Numbered from the stretch's first letter, positions 45,301 through 54,269 are shown. The stretch is 64,000 nt of DNA from Nitrosospira multiformis (GCF_900111585.1 NZ_FOHI01000005.1:186001-250000); one strand, 5' to 3'. Notes: generated by a model not told the origin, from the letters alone. Numbers and translations are program-made.

Positions 45301-46192
45301 GCAGAGTCGGCGCAAGCCGCGCCTTTACATTCTGCAAGCGCATGTCTGCCGTAACTTTGTTCATATCTGCACCGTCGATATCCGCCCAGATACGCAGCGC
45401 GCCAACGCCCCGATTCAACTTTATTTCCTCGGGGAAGGGCAGCCAGGCGCGCCAGGCCGCTATATCGGCACGGGTTATCTGCATGAAAAGCCGGCCGCGC
45501 CATAATCCGGGATTCGCCAGCGCCTCCCCCTTGAAATCCCCGCGCATATCGAGGTGGGCGGCAAGTTGCGCGGGAGGTACGGCGCGGATGCCGAAGCGAT
45601 GGTGCCTGCCCCGGTTCTCGAGGCGCAGATTGACCAGCAGTTCCAGTTGCGGTGCAGTGCGCTGGTCATCCTGCCAGAGGATATTGGCATTGTTTATGAT
45701 GACTTGCCTCTGGTTGAGGAGCCAGTCGAAAAAGCCATCTTCGCTTCCAGTAAATTCCTGCTTCAGTGCGAATCCGGCGACGTGAATGACGCCGGCCCTG
45801 TCTCGACGTACGATCAAATCAGGCTGATCGATTGCGATTTCACGAAAAAGCAATTCGCCATGCAATATCGAACGCCATGAAAGCGTGCCTTCAAGGCGGT
45901 TCAGCAGTAAGGTGACACCCTCGTTATCATGCACGCGCACATCACGCAGCATCATGTGAGGGCGGAACCCATCCCAATTCGCGCTGATCTCGCCCAGTGT
46001 TACATATTGACCGGAAGCATGGCTGATGGCGGAAGCGAGGTTTTCACGGTACTGTTCGATATTTGGCAGCAGCCAATAGCGGAGAGACAGCAGTAGAACC
46101 GAAAAGACGGCTGCAACTGCAATCAGTACCCACATGGAAAGCCGGAACAGGAAGCTCCGTAGCACAAAAGGTAAAATTGCTGACAGGTTCAA
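42344..46192 (-). CDS. yhdP: YhdP family AsmA-like lipid transport protein
   Basis: 1282-aa giant envelope protein, one N-terminal membrane helix (about 18-41) followed by a long beta-rich periplasmic region. The start MLRDVRVHDNEG and LEGTLSWRSILHGELLFREI segments, and the C-terminal AsmA-like stretch GRLFGIFNLRSLPRRITLDF with MDLEAE-like repeats, fit TIGR02099/YhdP. In E. coli YhdP, TamB and YdbH bridge the envelope and move phospholipid to the outer membrane. It is divergent from glnE and upstream of the nitrilase and tldD genes. Confidence 0.93.
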   Translation of the reverse strand: MNLSAILPFVLRSFLFRLSMWVLIAVAAVFSVLLLSLRYWLLPNIEQYRENLASAISHASGQYVTLGEISANWDGFRPHMMLRDVRVHDNEGVTLLLNRLEGTLSWRSILHGELLFREIAIDQPDLIVRRDRAGVIHVAGFALKQEFTGSEDGFFDWLLNQRQVIINNANILWQDDQRTAPQLELLVNLRLENRGRHHRFGIRAVPPAQLAAHLDMRGDFKGEALANPGLWRGRLFMQITRADIAAWRAWLPFPEEIKLNRGVGALRIWADIDGADMNKVTADMRLQNVKARLAPTLPELNLTKLAGRIGWHKVDDNDSNGSQLFARRLDAAFYGKPPLPLLDFSLQQLHHDAGKPDSNTLSVQNLRLDKLEELAKYLPISEPLRAKIRAVSPRGKLHSMLIKWTGEWPAPSSFHATGRFTKLGMKKSDSMPAFTGISGNIDITEQGGTLNLDSQNTVLQLPDAPIEPVTLNTLAGQIRWNLTSNGSKSIKFSNISFSSAYAAGSGYGNYQIAPASPGILDLTTHLTRADMPSLLRLLPTQGKGREYFPDWLSESIVAGSISNARFHLKGNLARPPFVSSNPGVFEFAAKISGMLLDHLPGLPRIENLAGTVRLNDNRMEINVSKGDILGARVGKARLIIPDMTAAEARLKTELEATGATHQFLAFAAAKTLDTYDNWLMENTRIFGDGRLLLKLDTPLRGSGETKLWGNYQFMNNRIAPSSHIPELEQLNGALTFTDSEIRTKNLSGRLLGGPVLISSSDMPGGGVRFSAIGKVDFDNLNAAPQASGPRSAPFWTRHIHGSSDWQAAVLVGNRSTDVIVESSLKGISSDLPEPLSKAAHDAISVKFEGKATGTQSEELHLSYGERIKAKISRTRDDAGHFYVERGAVVFGPSPVFLPEEPGIVIKGALPVLNLDRWRLLLKQFEIQPAAPSSLNGLNLYIESLGFLGRQFDDVRLDANRKDGLWYCRIASEEVNGGITWNPSGAGKIVARLNRLIIPANPPSGPDTVSRSRQQEKDLPALDVIADDFVFGEKQLGKLELVANQEERNWYIDKLHIVSPDSSITMRGLWKNRVPTPQTQATVMLEADDIGKFLERIGLPDRVTSGSGTLEGILSWQGDPLSIDYSTLSGRFKLGARRGQFPKFEPGIGRLFGIFNLRSLPRRITLDFRDVFSEGFGFDDISGSINIASGIASTDELKINGPAARVTMNGQMNLEAETQKLHIRVTPSYGLASPVVGMASVIASTAMKKTPAPSRDYNITGTWTDPVVSRIGQPAPELTEPQP

Positions 46193-46442
46193 TAAATTGT
46201 TCCGATACGGATACTAGGGGAAGGACGCAGGAACCTTCGGACCGCTGGTGATTATTCGTTAAATCATACTCACAGAAGAAATCTGATCCGGAGGTAAATG
46301 CGGGGGGTAGATGCGACAAAGCGGATTAGATGCGGCGGCAGGTTCTTTGTTCAATCCTTCAATAAAAGCCGCGGCATAGGTTGTGCAGGAATTATCTACT
46401 CCATTCATTATCCTCCCGTTTTATTTTAACCTGAATTCAACC

Positions 46443-49223
46443 ATGCCTTCCGATCGTCCCGCTGGAGAAATAGTGCAATCTGTCCTGTCGCTGAGCCGTT
46501 ACGTCCAGGCTCAGCTGGCAAACGATGCTGCGCTGCTGGCTGAGTTGGAGCAAAACCTGTGGCGCCCTTTCATGCGAGAAGAAATGCAGGCATTTTTGCA
46601 GGCATCCGCCGAAGGGATAAATAATGAGGAAGGGCTGCACGCAGTCTTGCGCGGCTTGCGCAAGCAAGTGCTGCTGCGAGTGGCGATACGGGACCTGGCA
46701 GGACTGGCTGACTTGGCCGAGGTGATGTCATCCATGACAACCCTGGCAGAGCTTACCATCGGTTTCGCACTGGAGCGCTTGTACGCCTGGCTAGCCGAGC
46801 CAGGGCGTTACGGTCAACCGAAAAACACCGATAACCGGGTTCAGCAGATGCTGGTCATCGGGATGGGAAAGCTTGGCGGCGGCGAACTCAATGTTTCCTC
46901 AGATGTGGATCTTATTTTCGTATATCCGGAAGATGGCGAGACCGATGGGCAGCGATCGATTTCCAATCAGGATTTTTTCGTTCGCCTGGGGCGGAAGCTG
47001 ATTACAAGTCTTAATGACATTACCGCGGAGGGTTTCGTTTTTCGGGTGGATATGCGGTTGCGGCCTTATGGGGAAAGCGGACCGCTGACGATGAGCTTTG
47101 CCATGCTGGAAGAATATCTGATCACCCAGGGACGGGAATGGGAGCGTTACGCGTGGATCAAAAGCCGCGTCGTAGCAGGTCCGCGCGAAGAAAAACCGGC
47201 ACTTGTAGAGCAGATCACGCAACCCTTCGTGTTTCGCAAATATCTGGACTTCGGCGCTTATGAATCCATGCGCGCGCTTCATGCCCAAATCCGTCGGGAG
47301 GTTCAGCGCCGGGAAATGTACGGCAATATCAAGCTTGGGTCGGGCGGTATTCGCGAAATCGAGTTCATTGCCCAGGTATTCCAGCTGATTCGGGGCGGAC
47401 GCGATCCGGATTTCCGCATCCGGCCCACGCTTGCTGTACTGGGTTTGCTGGGGGAAAAGCAGCAGTTACCGGGGGAAACGGTGACAGAATTGGTCGAGGC
47501 ATACACCTTTTTACGCAACCTCGAGCATCGCCTGCAGTATCTTGACGATCAGCAGACTCACGTCCTCCCTGAAAGCTCCCCAGACCAGTCGCTGATTGCA
47601 GCTTCGATGGGTTTTTCGTCCTATGACGGATTTTTAAAGAAGCTCAATAACCATCGCTCGAATATAACGCGACATTTTGAAGCTATCTTCGCGGCACCGC
47701 GCACTTCGCAGGCCTCCAATGCGCTTGCCGACCTGTGGAAGGCTGGAGAAAACGGCGTTCAAACTGAAGCCGCGCAGACGCAACTCGCTAAACTGGGGTT
47801 TTCCAATCCGGAGAAAGTTCTTGAGTGTGTGGAAGGATTTCGCTCGGGCACCCGCTACAGGCAACTGCCGCAAACGAGCAAAAAACGCATCGATGCGCTT
47901 GTTCCCACTCTAATCGAAGTGGCTGCGAAGTTTCCTTCCGCAGACCTCACGCTGGAACGACTGATACAGTTGCTGGAAACAGTCAGCAGGCGCTCAGCTT
48001 ACCTGGCCCTGCTGCGCGAGCATCCCGACGCGTTAGGGCGGGTAGCCAAGCTCGTCAGTGCAAGCCACTGGGCCAGCGAATACCTGAACAGGCATCCGAT
48101 CCTGCTGGACGAACTGCTTCCGGGGCAGTTTCGAAATCCGCTCGATTGGTCTCGTGCCAGGGACAGGCTGATGCACCAATTGCAGGATGCGGAGGGTTCC
48201 GGCGGCACCGATGTCGAACAGCAAATGGATATATTGCGGCATTTCCACCATGCACAGGTATTTCAGTTGCTGGCACGGGATGTGGAAGGATTGCTGCCCC
48301 TTGAGACCTTGAGTGATCATCTTTCCGATCTTGCCGACTTGTTGCTCGATGCTGTATTGCACCTTGCCTGGTCGGGGTTGAGGAGGAGGCATAGAGATAT
48401 ACCCGCTTTTGCCATCATCGGCTATGGCAAGCTCGGCGGCAAGGAACTTGGCTATGCCTCCGACCTCGATATCATTTTTCTCTATGACGACCTCCATGCT
48501 GACGCTCCAGAAAGCTATGCCCGGCTGAGTCATCGTATCAACTCATGGCTCACCAGTTACACTTCAGCCGGATTGCTCTACCAGACAGATCTGCGTTTGC
48601 GCCCCAACGGCAGCAGCGGCCTGCTGGTGAGTTCGGTTCAGGCATTTGCTGAATATCAGCATCACCATGCATGGGTCTGGGAGCATCAGGCGCTGAGCCG
48701 GGCGCGATTCGTGGCCGGAGATGCACAGGTAGGGGAGGCATTCGAGCGTATTCGCCGGGAAGTGCTGCGTCACCCGCGCGAATTGTCGGATCTGAAACGG
48801 GAAGTATTGGTAATGCGGCAAAAAATGCTCGATGCTCACCCTAATAACAGCGGGTTGTTCGATATCAAGCATGACCGTGGAGGCCTTATCGATGTCGAGT
48901 TCATTGTGCAATACCTGGTCCTTGGATACGCCTGTCATCACAAGGAGTTGACCGGCAATATCGGTAATATCGCGTTGTTGAAGCTGGCGGCAAAGCTGGG
49001 ACTGATCAGGAATGAAGTCGCAGAACCGGCCCTTAATGCCTACCGGGAATTTCGGCGGACGCAACACTGGCTGAGATTGAGCGGTTACTCCGATCTCGCT
49101 GGTTCGTCTTTCGCGAACGGCAAATCGCAAAAATTTGCACGCGTTGAAGCAGATTATTTTGAGAATGAAATCGCGGCAGTTTCCGGCTTGTGGAGCGAAG
49201 TCTTCGGCGCATCCGCGGTTTAG
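46443..49223 (+). CDS. glnE: Glutamine synthetase adenylyltransferase/adenylyl-removing enzyme
   Basis: Bifunctional regulator of glutamine synthetase. It has two nucleotidyltransferase domains: the N-terminal one (de-adenylylation) with GMGKLGGGELNVSSDVDLIFVY and the C-terminal one (adenylylation) with GYGKLGGKELGYASDLDIIFLY. Each is followed by a helical domain (for example GGIREIEFIAQVFQLIRGG and RGGLIDVEFIVQYLVLGYA). ATG 46443 gives 926 aa, near the E. coli 946. A TTG at 46383 is possible. The 250-bp gap to divergent yhdP shows no clear site. Confidence 0.97.
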   Translation: MPSDRPAGEIVQSVLSLSRYVQAQLANDAALLAELEQNLWRPFMREEMQAFLQASAEGINNEEGLHAVLRGLRKQVLLRVAIRDLAGLADLAEVMSSMTTLAELTIGFALERLYAWLAEPGRYGQPKNTDNRVQQMLVIGMGKLGGGELNVSSDVDLIFVYPEDGETDGQRSISNQDFFVRLGRKLITSLNDITAEGFVFRVDMRLRPYGESGPLTMSFAMLEEYLITQGREWERYAWIKSRVVAGPREEKPALVEQITQPFVFRKYLDFGAYESMRALHAQIRREVQRREMYGNIKLGSGGIREIEFIAQVFQLIRGGRDPDFRIRPTLAVLGLLGEKQQLPGETVTELVEAYTFLRNLEHRLQYLDDQQTHVLPESSPDQSLIAASMGFSSYDGFLKKLNNHRSNITRHFEAIFAAPRTSQASNALADLWKAGENGVQTEAAQTQLAKLGFSNPEKVLECVEGFRSGTRYRQLPQTSKKRIDALVPTLIEVAAKFPSADLTLERLIQLLETVSRRSAYLALLREHPDALGRVAKLVSASHWASEYLNRHPILLDELLPGQFRNPLDWSRARDRLMHQLQDAEGSGGTDVEQQMDILRHFHHAQVFQLLARDVEGLLPLETLSDHLSDLADLLLDAVLHLAWSGLRRRHRDIPAFAIIGYGKLGGKELGYASDLDIIFLYDDLHADAPESYARLSHRINSWLTSYTSAGLLYQTDLRLRPNGSSGLLVSSVQAFAEYQHHHAWVWEHQALSRARFVAGDAQVGEAFERIRREVLRHPRELSDLKREVLVMRQKMLDAHPNNSGLFDIKHDRGGLIDVEFIVQYLVLGYACHHKELTGNIGNIALLKLAAKLGLIRNEVAEPALNAYREFRRTQHWLRLSGYSDLAGSSFANGKSQKFARVEADYFENEIAAVSGLWSEVFGASAV

Positions 49224-49394
49224 TCCTCCCTGGATTCAGGGTACACCTCCATCATAATTCAGCAGTTCGATGAGAATGAATGCGCTCGCGCTGGAAATAC
49301 TTCTTTAACCAATGGAGCAATTGTCTCTTGCGGTTTGGGTACGAAGTGCTATACCTCTAAAAAGCCCTGAAAAAATTCGACGTTTTCTTTGGTT

Positions 49395-49413
49395 ATAGGT
49401 CCGTAAAGCCTAT
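49395..49413 (+). other. Small hairpin in the leader of the PEP-CTERM gene
   Basis: ATAGG and CCTAT form a 5-bp stem around the loop TCCGTAAAG, about 40 bp before the start. The loop and stem read GGTCCGTAAAGCC, reminiscent of part of the c-di-GMP-I aptamer, but the rest of that aptamer is missing. A purine-rich Shine-Dalgarno (GGGAGG) follows at about 49442. Confidence 0.3.
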
Positions 49414-49453
49414 TAAATCTTTTAAGAAAGAGGGGAGAAAAGGGAGGTTTACT

Positions 49454-50362
49454 ATGCACTCAGTCAAAATGCTCGCCGGAGCAACGTTTGCTACCGCCAT
49501 TCTTTGCAGTCCCTCCGCCTGGTCCGCCGCCCCCGTGGTGTACAGCGGGTCGGGCGCCAACGCAACTACCGCTCTTGATGCTTTTCGCGCCGCAATCGGA
49601 GGCGCCAAGAATACCGGGGCGCCCGAAACGAGTGGGCGCCGCGAAATCAGTTGGGACGGGGTCAAGCTTGATGGCACCGATGCAAATCCGAACACCCAAG
49701 TGGTCGACAGTGGCCATACAGTTATCATCCCAGTTGATCGTTTTCGCGGCCAGGGCGCACTATTCGAGGATCCCTATGCAGTAAGCGGAGATGGCTTTGC
49801 CAGTGTTAACCCCGCCACGGCGGGGCAGTTTCCTGCCTTCAGCCCCAACAATACCTTCGTCATGCAGGATGACACTCCATACCAGTTCGATGACCGCTTC
49901 ATCGGGCAAAGCTTTACCATTCCCGGCACGGCGACGACTGCTGGCACGCGCGGTTTCGGTGCCATCTTTGTCGATGTAGAAAAAGCTGGCAGCAGCATCG
50001 AATACTTCGGTCACGACAGCAGTGGACACGAGGTCAGCCTGGGCACCTTTAATGTGCCCACGGGTGCGAGCGGCGAGCCGCAGTTCCTCGGCGTGCTGTT
50101 CGATCAGCCGGTGGTGACGGACGTGAAACTGGCTGTGGGGACAAACACCCTGTTCAACTTCGATGGCACCCATTTTCAGTCGTTTGGCGGTGAAAATCTT
50201 CCTGGCAGTACTGATCTTGCCGTCACCGATGATTTCGTCTACGCAGAACCGACCATGGCAGCAGCCATTCCCGAGCCGTCATCTTATGCCTTGATGCTGG
50301 CGGGCCTTAGCCTGCTTGGTTTGATTGCCTATCGCAAAAAACCCGCGTTTAACCAGCTCTAG
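49454..50362 (+). CDS. PEP-CTERM sorting-domain exported protein
   Basis: 302-aa exported protein. A signal peptide (cleavage near SAWSA, about 25) precedes a Gly/Thr/Asp-rich body with no domain I can name. The end is a full PEP-CTERM tag from residue 272: IPEPSSYALMLAGLSLLGLI, a hydrophobic helix, then basic YRKK. Exosortase cleaves such tags and the proteins go to the exterior, often in exopolysaccharide-producing cells. No exosortase (EpsH/XrtA) gene lies in the window. It is monocistronic, with a GGGAGG Shine-Dalgarno and a strong terminator. Confidence 0.92.
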   Translation: MHSVKMLAGATFATAILCSPSAWSAAPVVYSGSGANATTALDAFRAAIGGAKNTGAPETSGRREISWDGVKLDGTDANPNTQVVDSGHTVIIPVDRFRGQGALFEDPYAVSGDGFASVNPATAGQFPAFSPNNTFVMQDDTPYQFDDRFIGQSFTIPGTATTAGTRGFGAIFVDVEKAGSSIEYFGHDSSGHEVSLGTFNVPTGASGEPQFLGVLFDQPVVTDVKLAVGTNTLFNFDGTHFQSFGGENLPGSTDLAVTDDFVYAEPTMAAAIPEPSSYALMLAGLSLLGLIAYRKKPAFNQL

Positions 50363-50372
50363 CATCATTTCA

Positions 50373-50406
50373 AACAAACCCCATCTCAGCAATGGGGTTT
50401 GTTTTT
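50373..50406 (+). terminator. Intrinsic terminator after the PEP-CTERM gene
   Basis: AACAAACCCCAT (50373-50384) and ATGGGGTTTGTT (50392-50403) form a perfect 12-bp stem with a 7-nt loop, followed by TTT. Confidence 0.9.
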
Positions 50407-50834
50407 CAGCGACATTATTTTTGTAGCCGTACTGCTGAGAAGGATTCAAAGCAGCTGGCTATGCCTGCAAACGACCCAAACGCTCCTCAGCCCCTCTGCA
50501 ATCGTATTTGCCTATAACGGGCTTATAGTCTATTGGTACTCTAGCGGCAAATTATCGGCGATTGTACTCACTCCTAAAACTGCCGGCAGTAAGCTCCAAT
50601 CTTCCGCCTGTCGCAAAACCGCATCTGCCTCGCTGGTATTCAAGATAAATTCCACTTTGATAGCAATTCCAGAATAATCCCAGGCACTAACGGATGAGCC
50701 TGACAGGTATGTGGAATGGTTGCAAGTCCCGTGTAAACAGTCTGCTTTCCTGCACCCCTTCTCTCGAAAGGGAATCCAGAGGATCAGGAAATGCGTTAGA
50801 ATATACGAACTTAAATTCTCTCCGGAGTTTGTGA
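50407..50834. other. 428-bp gap without a convincing gene
   Basis: Between the PEP-CTERM terminator and ilvE. A 103-codon minus-strand frame (50841-50530) covers much of it, but it has no Shine-Dalgarno, no recognisable domain, and overlaps the ilvE start. The ilvE promoter should lie in the last 100 bp. A short hairpin (CCCTTCTCTCGAAAGGG) occurs at about 50756. I see no RNA gene here. Confidence 0.4.
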
Positions 50835-51752
50835 ATGTCAATGGCTGACCGCGACGGTGTGATCTGGAGTGATGGAAAGATGATTCCGTGGCGTGAGGCT
50901 ACCACACATGTACTCACCCACACCCTGCACTACGGGATGGGGGTATTCGAAGGATTGCGCGCCTACGAAACCCCCCGCGGATCTGCAATTTTCCGTCTGA
51001 AAGAACATACCGATCGTTTATTCAATTCCGCGCACATCTTCATGATGAAGATGCCCTATGACAAGGCGACGTTGATGCAGGCGCAGTGCGATGTCGTAAG
51101 GCAGAACGATCTGAAGTCTTGTTATATCCGTCCCATCGTGTTTTATGGTTCGGAAGCCATGGGCATTTCAGCTAAAACGCTTTCGGTGCACGTGGCTATT
51201 GCAGCTTGGGCGTGGGGCACGTATCTCGGTCCTGATGGCCTCGAAAAAGGTATTCGTGTCAAGACTTCGTCATTTACGCGGCATCATGTGAATATCAATA
51301 TGTGCCGTGCCAAGTCGGTTACGACCTATGCAAATTCCATCCTCGCGCATCAGGAGGTAGCGCATGATGGTTATGATGAGGCACTGCTTCTCGATGTGGA
51401 CGGCTATGTTGCCGAGGGGGCTGGTGAAAACATATTCATCGTGAAGCAGGGCAAATTGTATACCCCTGACATGACTTCCTGTCTGGAAGGCATTACGCGC
51501 GCATCTCTCATAGAGCTCGCGGAAGAAATCGGGATTCCGGTTATCGAGAAGCGCATCACCCGCGATGAAGTCTATTGTGCGGATGAAGCCTTTTTCACCG
51601 GCACCGCAGCCGAGGTAACGCCGATCAGGGAACTGGATAACCGCACGATCGGCAGTGGCAGGCGTGGTCCTATCACGGAGAAGCTCCAGACCCTCTTTTT
51701 TGAATGCGCCAGGGGCAATGGCAAACATGCCGAGTGGCTCACTTATGTCTGA
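50835..51752 (+). CDS. ilvE: Branched-chain amino acid aminotransferase
   Basis: Class IV PLP aminotransferase for the last step of Leu, Ile and Val synthesis. Visible: HTLHYGMGVFEGLRAYE, the PLP lysine in CRAKSVTTYANSILA, DVDGYVAEGAGENIFIV, and the FFTGTAAEVTPIREL phosphate-binding segment. ATG 50835 has GGAG upstream. At 305 aa it is a normal size. The next gene, 52 bp downstream, is a zinc-finger protein often found after ilvE in Betaproteobacteria. Confidence 0.96.
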   Translation: MSMADRDGVIWSDGKMIPWREATTHVLTHTLHYGMGVFEGLRAYETPRGSAIFRLKEHTDRLFNSAHIFMMKMPYDKATLMQAQCDVVRQNDLKSCYIRPIVFYGSEAMGISAKTLSVHVAIAAWAWGTYLGPDGLEKGIRVKTSSFTRHHVNINMCRAKSVTTYANSILAHQEVAHDGYDEALLLDVDGYVAEGAGENIFIVKQGKLYTPDMTSCLEGITRASLIELAEEIGIPVIEKRITRDEVYCADEAFFTGTAAEVTPIRELDNRTIGSGRRGPITEKLQTLFFECARGNGKHAEWLTYV

Positions 51753-51804
51753 TAAAACGTTATATCCTCATCGATACATTTAAGCGATACGTCTAGGAAA
51801 TCTG

Positions 51805-52008
51805 ATGCAGAAGCTTGCCTCCAATACCCAGCGCCAGATCGAGGTGACACCCGATGATTTGCCGCTTCATTGTCCCACGCCTTCCATGCTGTTATGGAAT
51901 TCGCATCCCCGGGTTTTTCTGCCCATAGAAGATACAGGGGAAGCACTGTGTCCTTACTGCGGCACACATTATGTACTCAAGGGCGGCGCAGTTGCAGGCC
52001 ACCATTGA
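51805..52008 (+). CDS. zf-CHCC zinc-finger protein (NDUFS6-like)
   Basis: 67-aa protein of the zf-CHCC family. The zinc ligands appear to be C23 (LHCPTP), a His after it, and CPYCGTHYVL (C49, C52). It is homologous to the zinc-binding C-terminal part of the mitochondrial complex I subunit NDUFS6. In bacteria the role is unproven. It follows ilvE closely and is probably cotranscribed. Confidence 0.88.
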   Translation: MQKLASNTQRQIEVTPDDLPLHCPTPSMLLWNSHPRVFLPIEDTGEALCPYCGTHYVLKGGAVAGHH

Positions 52009-52127
52009 CCTGATATACCTTAAAGTCCAAATACGAGCAGCACAGTCGTAAACGGTGTGAATGCTGCCACTGAAGATACTTTGATACCTGATACAACTGA
52101 AGCTCATCTCTTATCCGTCCATCATCC

Positions 52128-53537
52128 ATGCGCCAACTTCCACCAGAAATCTTCAAAGCCTATGACATCCGAGGTGTTTTCGGAAAAACACTGACCGTTG
52201 AAGGTGCCGAAGCGATTGGTCACGCCATCGGCTCCGAGGGGCGTGCGCGCGGGCTTGCCGCAATCACCATAGGGCGCGACGGCAGGTTGTCGGGCCCCGA
52301 GTTGGTGCAAGCCTTGGCCAGGGGTTTGCAAAGAAGCGGTATCAACGTAATCGATGTGGGGACTGTCGCGACCCCGATGCTTTACTACGCGGCGCATGAA
52401 TTGTCCGATTATTCCGGCGTGATGGTAACCGGGAGCCATAATCCGCCGGAATACAACGGTTTTAAAATGGTATTGGGGGGAGAAACACTTGCTGCGGAAT
52501 CAATACAAGCCTTGCGGGCGCGTATCGAAAATGAAAACCTTGCTCACGGCAATGGCAGCTACCACAAGCAGGAAATTGCGGAAGGATATCTTCAACGCAT
52601 AACAGGGGACATAAAGCTGGCGCGGCCCATGAAGATTATCGTCGATTGTGGCAATGGGATACCCGGTTTATATGCTCCGGAACTGTACCGCAGGCTCGGA
52701 TGCGATGTAACGGAGCTGTTTTGCGAGGTCGATGGCAATTTCCCCAATCATCATCCGGATCCCTCGGTACCCGAGAATCTGCGGGATGTGGTGCAGGCGC
52801 TTGAAACGACTGATGCCGAGATAGGGCTGGCGTTCGATGGAGACGGTGACCGCGTGGGTGTGGTTACCAAAAGTGGAACGGTCATTTATCCGGATCGGCA
52901 ATTAATGTTGTTTGCAGCCGACGTGTTGTCGCGGAATCCGGGCGGACGGGTCATTTTCGATGTGAAATGTACGCGTAACCTGGCGCCGTGGATCGTGCAG
53001 CACGGAGGCGAGCCGATCATGTGGAAAACCGGTCACTCCTTCATCAAGGGTAAACTGAAGGAAACCGGGGCGTTGCTGGCGGGAGAGATGAGTGGCCATA
53101 TCTTTTTCAAGGAGCGCTGGTATGGCTTCGACGACGGGCTCTATGCCGGAGCGCGTTTGCTGGAGCTGCTCAGTTCCAGGATGGATATTGACGCGGTATT
53201 CAACTCGATTCCGGACGCGGTCAGCACGCCAGAGTTGCAGATCGGATTGAAGGAAGGGGAAAACTACGCGATTATCGCTCAGTTGCAGAAAACAGCGCGC
53301 TTTGATCGGGCTGAACGCATCATTACTACCGATGGAATGCGAGTCGAATATGAAGATGGTTTTGGCCTTGCGCGTTCATCCAATACCATGCCGGTAATCG
53401 TGCTGCGTTTCGAGGCGGACAGCGAGGCAGCTTTGAAGCGTATTCAGAACGATTTTTGCAGAGCGATCCTGAAAATCAAACCGGATGCGGAACTGCCTCA
53501 TCAACTGAGGGGAAATCTTCTTTCCGCCACATGCTGA
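52128..53537 (+). CDS. Phosphomannomutase/phosphoglucomutase
   Basis: 469-aa alpha-D-phosphohexomutase of the AlgC type, converting mannose-6-P/glucose-6-P to the 1-phosphates for LPS and exopolysaccharide precursors. The four domain motifs are clear: phosphoserine loop VTGSHNPPEYNGFK, metal-binding FDGDGDRVGV, sugar-binding GEMSGHIFF, and the C-terminal phosphate-binding RSSNTMP. The N-terminus FKAYDIRGVFG is standard. It is not clearly in an operon; 120 bp precede it. Confidence 0.94.
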   Translation: MRQLPPEIFKAYDIRGVFGKTLTVEGAEAIGHAIGSEGRARGLAAITIGRDGRLSGPELVQALARGLQRSGINVIDVGTVATPMLYYAAHELSDYSGVMVTGSHNPPEYNGFKMVLGGETLAAESIQALRARIENENLAHGNGSYHKQEIAEGYLQRITGDIKLARPMKIIVDCGNGIPGLYAPELYRRLGCDVTELFCEVDGNFPNHHPDPSVPENLRDVVQALETTDAEIGLAFDGDGDRVGVVTKSGTVIYPDRQLMLFAADVLSRNPGGRVIFDVKCTRNLAPWIVQHGGEPIMWKTGHSFIKGKLKETGALLAGEMSGHIFFKERWYGFDDGLYAGARLLELLSSRMDIDAVFNSIPDAVSTPELQIGLKEGENYAIIAQLQKTARFDRAERIITTDGMRVEYEDGFGLARSSNTMPVIVLRFEADSEAALKRIQNDFCRAILKIKPDAELPHQLRGNLLSATC

Positions 53538-53626
53538 TGAGCTGCTGGAATGTTCTGAAGGACGTCGCCACCAGTTGCAGGAATGGAAATACCCGAGTGG
53601 GAAGTCAAGCTGAGATATAACTGAAT

Positions 53627-54127
53627 ATGATGAACAGGAGAGAGGGCGCCAGGACCAACGTTTTGTTCGTTTGCATGGGCAACATCTGTCGCTCGCCCAC
53701 CGCGGAGGCCGTTTTCCGGCACCAGGTCATCGCGGCTGGTGTGGAGGAAGAAATTTACATCGACTCTGCCGGTACACATGATTACCACATCGGCGAGCCG
53801 CCGGATGAAAGGGCGCAAAGAGCAGCGGGAAGAAGGGGCTATGACACAAAAGCATTGCGTGCTCGCATCGTAGATGAAAAAGATTTCGAGTTTTTTCATT
53901 ATATTCTGGCAATGGACAGAGCGAATCTTGCTGTCCTTCAGAGAGAATGTCCAGCGGAATATAGTCATAAACTCGGATTATTGATGCAGTACAGTGAAAA
54001 GTTCTCCGAAGGAGTACAGGAAGTGCCGGACCCTTATTTTGGGGGAAGCCAGGGCTTCGAGCATGTGCTCAACCTGGTGGAGGACGCGGGCCGGGGATTG
54101 CTTAACCGGATTCGTAACGGAAAATAA
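53627..54127 (+). CDS. Low-molecular-weight protein-tyrosine phosphatase
   Basis: 166-aa phosphatase. The P-loop CX5R motif is CMGNICRS (nucleophile C16, R22) and the general acid is in VPDPYFGG. In bacteria such enzymes often oppose tyrosine kinases that control exopolysaccharide export, but no kinase gene is adjacent. Alternative ATG at 53630. A bidirectional terminator separates it from the convergent rne. Confidence 0.93.
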   Translation: MMNRREGARTNVLFVCMGNICRSPTAEAVFRHQVIAAGVEEEIYIDSAGTHDYHIGEPPDERAQRAAGRRGYDTKALRARIVDEKDFEFFHYILAMDRANLAVLQRECPAEYSHKLGLLMQYSEKFSEGVQEVPDPYFGGSQGFEHVLNLVEDAGRGLLNRIRNGK

Positions 54128-54269
54128 AGCGAGGCAGAATATGAACTACGGGTCTGCTCTATCCCGCCGGAGACGGAATGGAATATATACAGTTCGTATC
54201 CTATTCAGCAGGAGAACTGTAATAAACTGAAAGTGTAGGTTCGACCTTTGGCAGGCTTGCCTGAATCTT

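Noticed and set aside
49338-49354. Sigma-54 promoter (GG/GC elements) before the PEP-CTERM gene
   Set aside because: The spacing between GG and GC is one short of the required 10, and the flanking bases do not match.
49330-49420. c-di-GMP-I riboswitch before the PEP-CTERM gene
   Set aside because: Only a CGTAAAGCC-like piece is present; the GGCAAACC half and the GAAA-tetraloop helix are missing.
50530-50841. Minus-strand frame of 103 codons upstream of ilvE
   Set aside because: It runs over the ilvE start, has no Shine-Dalgarno and no domain I recognise. Kept only as an observation on the gap.
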